From contig NZ_JADUCM010000001.1 of assembly GCF_016009175.1 (NCBI RefSeq), positions 248,001 through 312,000 of the forward strand: a DNA stretch of 64,000 bases. Direction: 5' to 3'. This DNA is from Pseudomonas alkylphenolica. Its GTDB lineage: Bacteria; Pseudomonadota; Gammaproteobacteria; Pseudomonadales; Pseudomonadaceae. The translations under genes were made by a program, and so were the position numbers. The notes beneath the pieces were generated by a model. It did no database searches, was not told where the DNA came from, and saw only the letters and a program-made list of their open reading frames with translations. Of the stretch, positions 61,609-64,000 are shown one piece after another. Every line of letters starts with the position of its first letter. Position 1 is the first letter of the stretch.

Positions 61609-62567
61609 TGCGCCTGGATAAAACCGAACTGATTCTGCTCGGCGTCGCCGCCGCGCTCGCTGCCAGTGGCCTGATCGCGCCGCAGTGGCTGGTGTTCCTG
61701 CTGACCATGGCGCTGGCCAAGTCGATGGTGGTGCAAGGCGTGGTGATGCAGATGCGCGCCGGCCTGGTGACCTTTGGCCAGGGCCTGTACTTCTGCATCG
61801 GTGGCTACGCCGTGGGCATGAGCGGGCACTTCCTGAACATCAGCGACCTGCCGACCCTGCTGCTGATCGGCGTGGTGGCGGCGGTGGCGCTGGCGATGCT
61901 CCTCGGCCTGCTGATGACCCGCTACCGTGAAATCTTCTTCGCCATGCTGTCGCTGGCGTTCTCGATGATCCTCTACGGCATGCTGGTGAAAAGCCCGGCG
62001 CTGGGCAGCACCGACGGCTTCAACGTCAAGGCCTGGACGTTGTTCGGCTGGAGCCCGGCTGCCGGCCAGGCGCCGCTGGCATTGTTCGTCATCATCGTCG
62101 CGGTGTCGGCGGTGCTGGCGGTGTTGTTGCACCGCTATGGGCGCAGCAGCGCCGGGGCGATGTGCGAAGCCATCCGCGAAAACGAAGTGCGTGTGGAATA
62201 CCTCGGCCAGTCGCCACGCTGGGTGCTGTACATGAACTACGTTGCAGCGGCCGGGGTATCGGCGCTGGGCGGCGGCTTCATGGCCCTGGCCGCCGGCCAC
62301 ATCGACCCGGAAATGGCTTACTGGATCACCTCCGGCGAGTTCGTTTTCATCGCCTTGCTCGGCGGCACTGCCCATGTGGCTGCACCGATCATCGCTGCCG
62401 TGTTGTTCGCGGTGGTGCGTACCTATGCCATCGAGCTGGTACCGCATAGCTGGCAGATGATTCTGGGCATCACCTTGCTCGCCATCATCGTCTTTCTACC
62501 CAAGGGCCTGTGGAGCCTGTTCAGTGGCCAGGCCCGCGCGGCCAAGGCAGTGGAGGCCAAGGCATGA
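61608..62567 (+). CDS. ABC transporter permease, LivM type
   Basis: 319 residues with nine or ten membrane helices; GLVTFGQGLYFCIGGYAVGMSG and FIALLGGTAHVAAPIIAAVLF are LivM/UrtC motifs. Overlaps the ATPase gene start by four bases. Confidence 0.92.
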   Translation: MRLDKTELILLGVAAALAASGLIAPQWLVFLLTMALAKSMVVQGVVMQMRAGLVTFGQGLYFCIGGYAVGMSGHFLNISDLPTLLLIGVVAAVALAMLLGLLMTRYREIFFAMLSLAFSMILYGMLVKSPALGSTDGFNVKAWTLFGWSPAAGQAPLALFVIIVAVSAVLAVLLHRYGRSSAGAMCEAIRENEVRVEYLGQSPRWVLYMNYVAAAGVSALGGGFMALAAGHIDPEMAYWITSGEFVFIALLGGTAHVAAPIIAAVLFAVVRTYAIELVPHSWQMILGITLLAIIVFLPKGLWSLFSGQARAAKAVEAKA

Positions 62568-63334
62568 GCTGCATTCTCGAAACCCGTGGGCTGTACAAAG
62601 AGTTTGGTGCGGTCACCGCGGCCAAAGACGTCAACGTGCGCATCAGCAAGGGCGAAGTGGTGGGGGTGATCGGTTCCAACGGCGCCGGCAAAACCACCTT
62701 CATCAACATGGTCACCGGCTACCTCAAGCCCAGTCGTGGCGAGATCCTGTTCAACGGCCAGTCGATCATCGGCCGCACGCCGCGGGCGATCACCCGTGCC
62801 GGCATGGCCCGTTCGTTCCAGGTTGCCCAGCTGTTCCCCGAACTGACCGTGCTCGACAACCTGCTGATTGCCCTGGCGGCGGCCGAATCGCCGTTCCCGT
62901 CGTTGCTGCGACCGCTGCGCAATGACGGGCGCATCGCCCGTGCCGAGGCGATTCTCAGCGAGTTCAGCATCCTCACCTGGCGCGACAGCAAGGTGACGGC
63001 CGTGCCGCAAGGCGTGCGCAAGCTGATCGACATCGCCATGGCGCTGATCGGCGACCCGCAGATGCTGCTGCTCGACGAACCCACCAGCGGCGTCAGCGCC
63101 GAGGAAAAAACCCAGCTGATGGACACCGTGATGCAGGTGGTGTCGCGCCATCAGGTGACGGTGCTGTTCGTTGAGCACGACATGGACGTGGTGCGTCGCT
63201 ACGTCTCGCGGATTCTCGCGTTCTACAGCGGCGAAGTGCTGGCCGACGGCCCGCCGCAAACGGTATTGGCCAACGCCCGGGTCCAGGAACTGGTCACCGG
63301 CGGTCAGCGCGCACACAAGGGGGCAACCGCATGA
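62564..63334 (+). CDS. ABC transporter ATPase, LivG type
   Basis: 256 residues. Walker A GSNGAGKTT, Walker B MLLLDEPTSGVSAEEK, switch histidine FVEHDMDVV. The usual signature LSGGQ position reads VPQGVRK, a divergent form. Start at 62564, overlapping the preceding stop. Confidence 0.92.
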   Translation: MSCILETRGLYKEFGAVTAAKDVNVRISKGEVVGVIGSNGAGKTTFINMVTGYLKPSRGEILFNGQSIIGRTPRAITRAGMARSFQVAQLFPELTVLDNLLIALAAAESPFPSLLRPLRNDGRIARAEAILSEFSILTWRDSKVTAVPQGVRKLIDIAMALIGDPQMLLLDEPTSGVSAEEKTQLMDTVMQVVSRHQVTVLFVEHDMDVVRRYVSRILAFYSGEVLADGPPQTVLANARVQELVTGGQRAHKGATA

Positions 63335-63978
63335 GCCTGGAAATTCGCAACCTCAACGTGGCCATCGAGTCGGTGCCGATCCTGCACAACGTGTCGCTGG
63401 ATGTCGGTGCCGGGCAGATGGTCGGCCTGATCGGCCATAACGGTGCCGGCAAAACCACCCTGATCCGCACCTTGATGGGCCTGCTGGACGCCACCTCCGG
63501 TTCGATCCGTTTCGCCGGCAGCGACCTGTGCGCCCAACCGGGCCACCAGCGCGCGGCGGCGGGCATCAGCTACCTGCCGGAAGACCGCCGGCTGATCCCG
63601 GCACTGACGGTGGAGGAAAACATCCTGCTGCCGGTGTGGGCCAACAAGCTGCCGGGCAGCGCCGAGCGCCTGGAGTGGGTGTACAGCCTGATCCCGGAAA
63701 TCGCCCAGTTCCGCGACCGCCGCGCCATGCAGCTGTCGGGCGGCCAGCAGAAGCTGGTGGCCCTGGCCCGTGCGCTGATGCCGGGCAACCGCCTGCTGAT
63801 CCTCGACGAGCCGTTCGAGGGCGTGGCGCCCGTGCTGTCGCGCCGCCTCACCGAAGTGATCGCCCAGCTCGGACAGGAAGGCCTGTGCGTGCTGATCTCC
63901 GAATCCGATGACACCCATTCCGCTGACCTGGTCGATGCCGTGTACCGCATCGAACGCGGCAGCGTACGCGCAGGATAA
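63331..63978 (+). CDS. ABC transporter ATPase, LivF type
   Basis: 215 residues. Walker A GHNGAGKTT, signature LSGGQQKL, Walker B LLILDEPFEGVAP. Overlaps the previous gene by four bases (ATGA). Completes the branched-chain/amide transporter. Confidence 0.92.
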   Translation: MSLEIRNLNVAIESVPILHNVSLDVGAGQMVGLIGHNGAGKTTLIRTLMGLLDATSGSIRFAGSDLCAQPGHQRAAAGISYLPEDRRLIPALTVEENILLPVWANKLPGSAERLEWVYSLIPEIAQFRDRRAMQLSGGQQKLVALARALMPGNRLLILDEPFEGVAPVLSRRLTEVIAQLGQEGLCVLISESDDTHSADLVDAVYRIERGSVRAG

Positions 63979-63984
63979 ACCGCC

Positions 63985-64000
63985 ATGTCGACCTTTACCT
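63985..64000 (+). CDS. Start of a further gene in the ABC operon (partial)
   Basis: An ATG at 63985 opens MSTFT six bases after the stop of the last ATPase gene, with AGGATAAACCGCC before it. The rest lies outside the window; only its place in the operon is known. An enzyme of the transported compound would be expected. Confidence 0.45.

Noticed and set aside
1..64000. CRISPR arrays, tRNA, rRNA or complete insertion sequences
   Set aside because: No regular short direct repeats with spacers, no cloverleaf-type sequence and no intact transposase were seen on either strand.

Overview
The window looks like chromosomal DNA of a Pseudomonas, most likely of the P. putida group. The codon usage is GC-rich, the gene content is typical of that genus (FecI/FecR/TonB receptor set, AAHS transporter, TorF porin, several diguanylate cyclases), and there are putida-style REP pairs at 14328-14412, 41302-41386 and 39679-39766. 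The species call is inference; no rRNA, tRNA or CRISPR was seen.

Layout. 1-6.9 kb: a betaine/quaternary-amine-like uptake locus (FAD oxidoreductase reading off the left edge, periplasmic binding protein, frameshifted ATPase, two permeases, AraC-type and GntR-type regulators). 6.9-10.1 kb: ProQ/FinO protein, a divergent SRAP protein, a CopD-like membrane protein and a diguanylate cyclase. 10.1-15.5 kb: TonB receptor, FecR, ECF sigma, then a PAS-GGDEF protein. 15.6-22.1 kb: an accessory stretch with a DUF3077-type gene and long structured leader, a membrane protein, an OLD-like ATPase/TOPRIM protein, a nucleotidyltransferase, a wrecked integrase and an HEPN-like protein. 22.2-29.8 kb: SDR, a five-gene efflux operon (AI-2E family, OprM/NodT, HlyD, DUF2955, K+ channel) and a class V aminotransferase. 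30.0-32.7 kb: a large helicase/nuclease gene. 32.7-43.4 kb: metabolism, transport and regulation. 43.4-47.5 kb: second accessory stretch (membrane-anchored nuclease-like protein, decayed DUF3077 cassette, lipoprotein, unknown gene). 47.7-50.9 kb: M20 peptidase and chemoreceptor. 51.3-53.9 kb: third DUF3077 cassette and another ATPase/TOPRIM protein. 54.0-64 kb: acetyltransferase, then a two-component system (sensor kinase and NtrC-type regulator) that very probably drives the following ABC transporter operon from a sigma-54 promoter at 57887-57902, with a pair of upstream repeats at 57718 and 57750.

The most unusual signal is the set of repeated DUF3077-type cassettes. Each full copy (15721-16455, 44747-45397, 51368-52023, all minus strand) has a promoter, a 5' hairpin, an intrinsic terminator after about 88 nt, and then about 150-230 nt more leader ending in the Shine-Dalgarno. 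At least four helices keep their pairing while their sequences differ between copies. One segment (E2) is complementary both to an upstream segment (E1) and to the ribosome binding site (E3), and all three segments change together from copy to copy. This looks like a structured RNA switch, possibly with a self-generated short RNA. Two further leader fragments (49188-49250, 51265-51330) and a lone 3' hairpin (46628-46657) show a family that is spreading and decaying, next to defence-type ATPase and nuclease genes.
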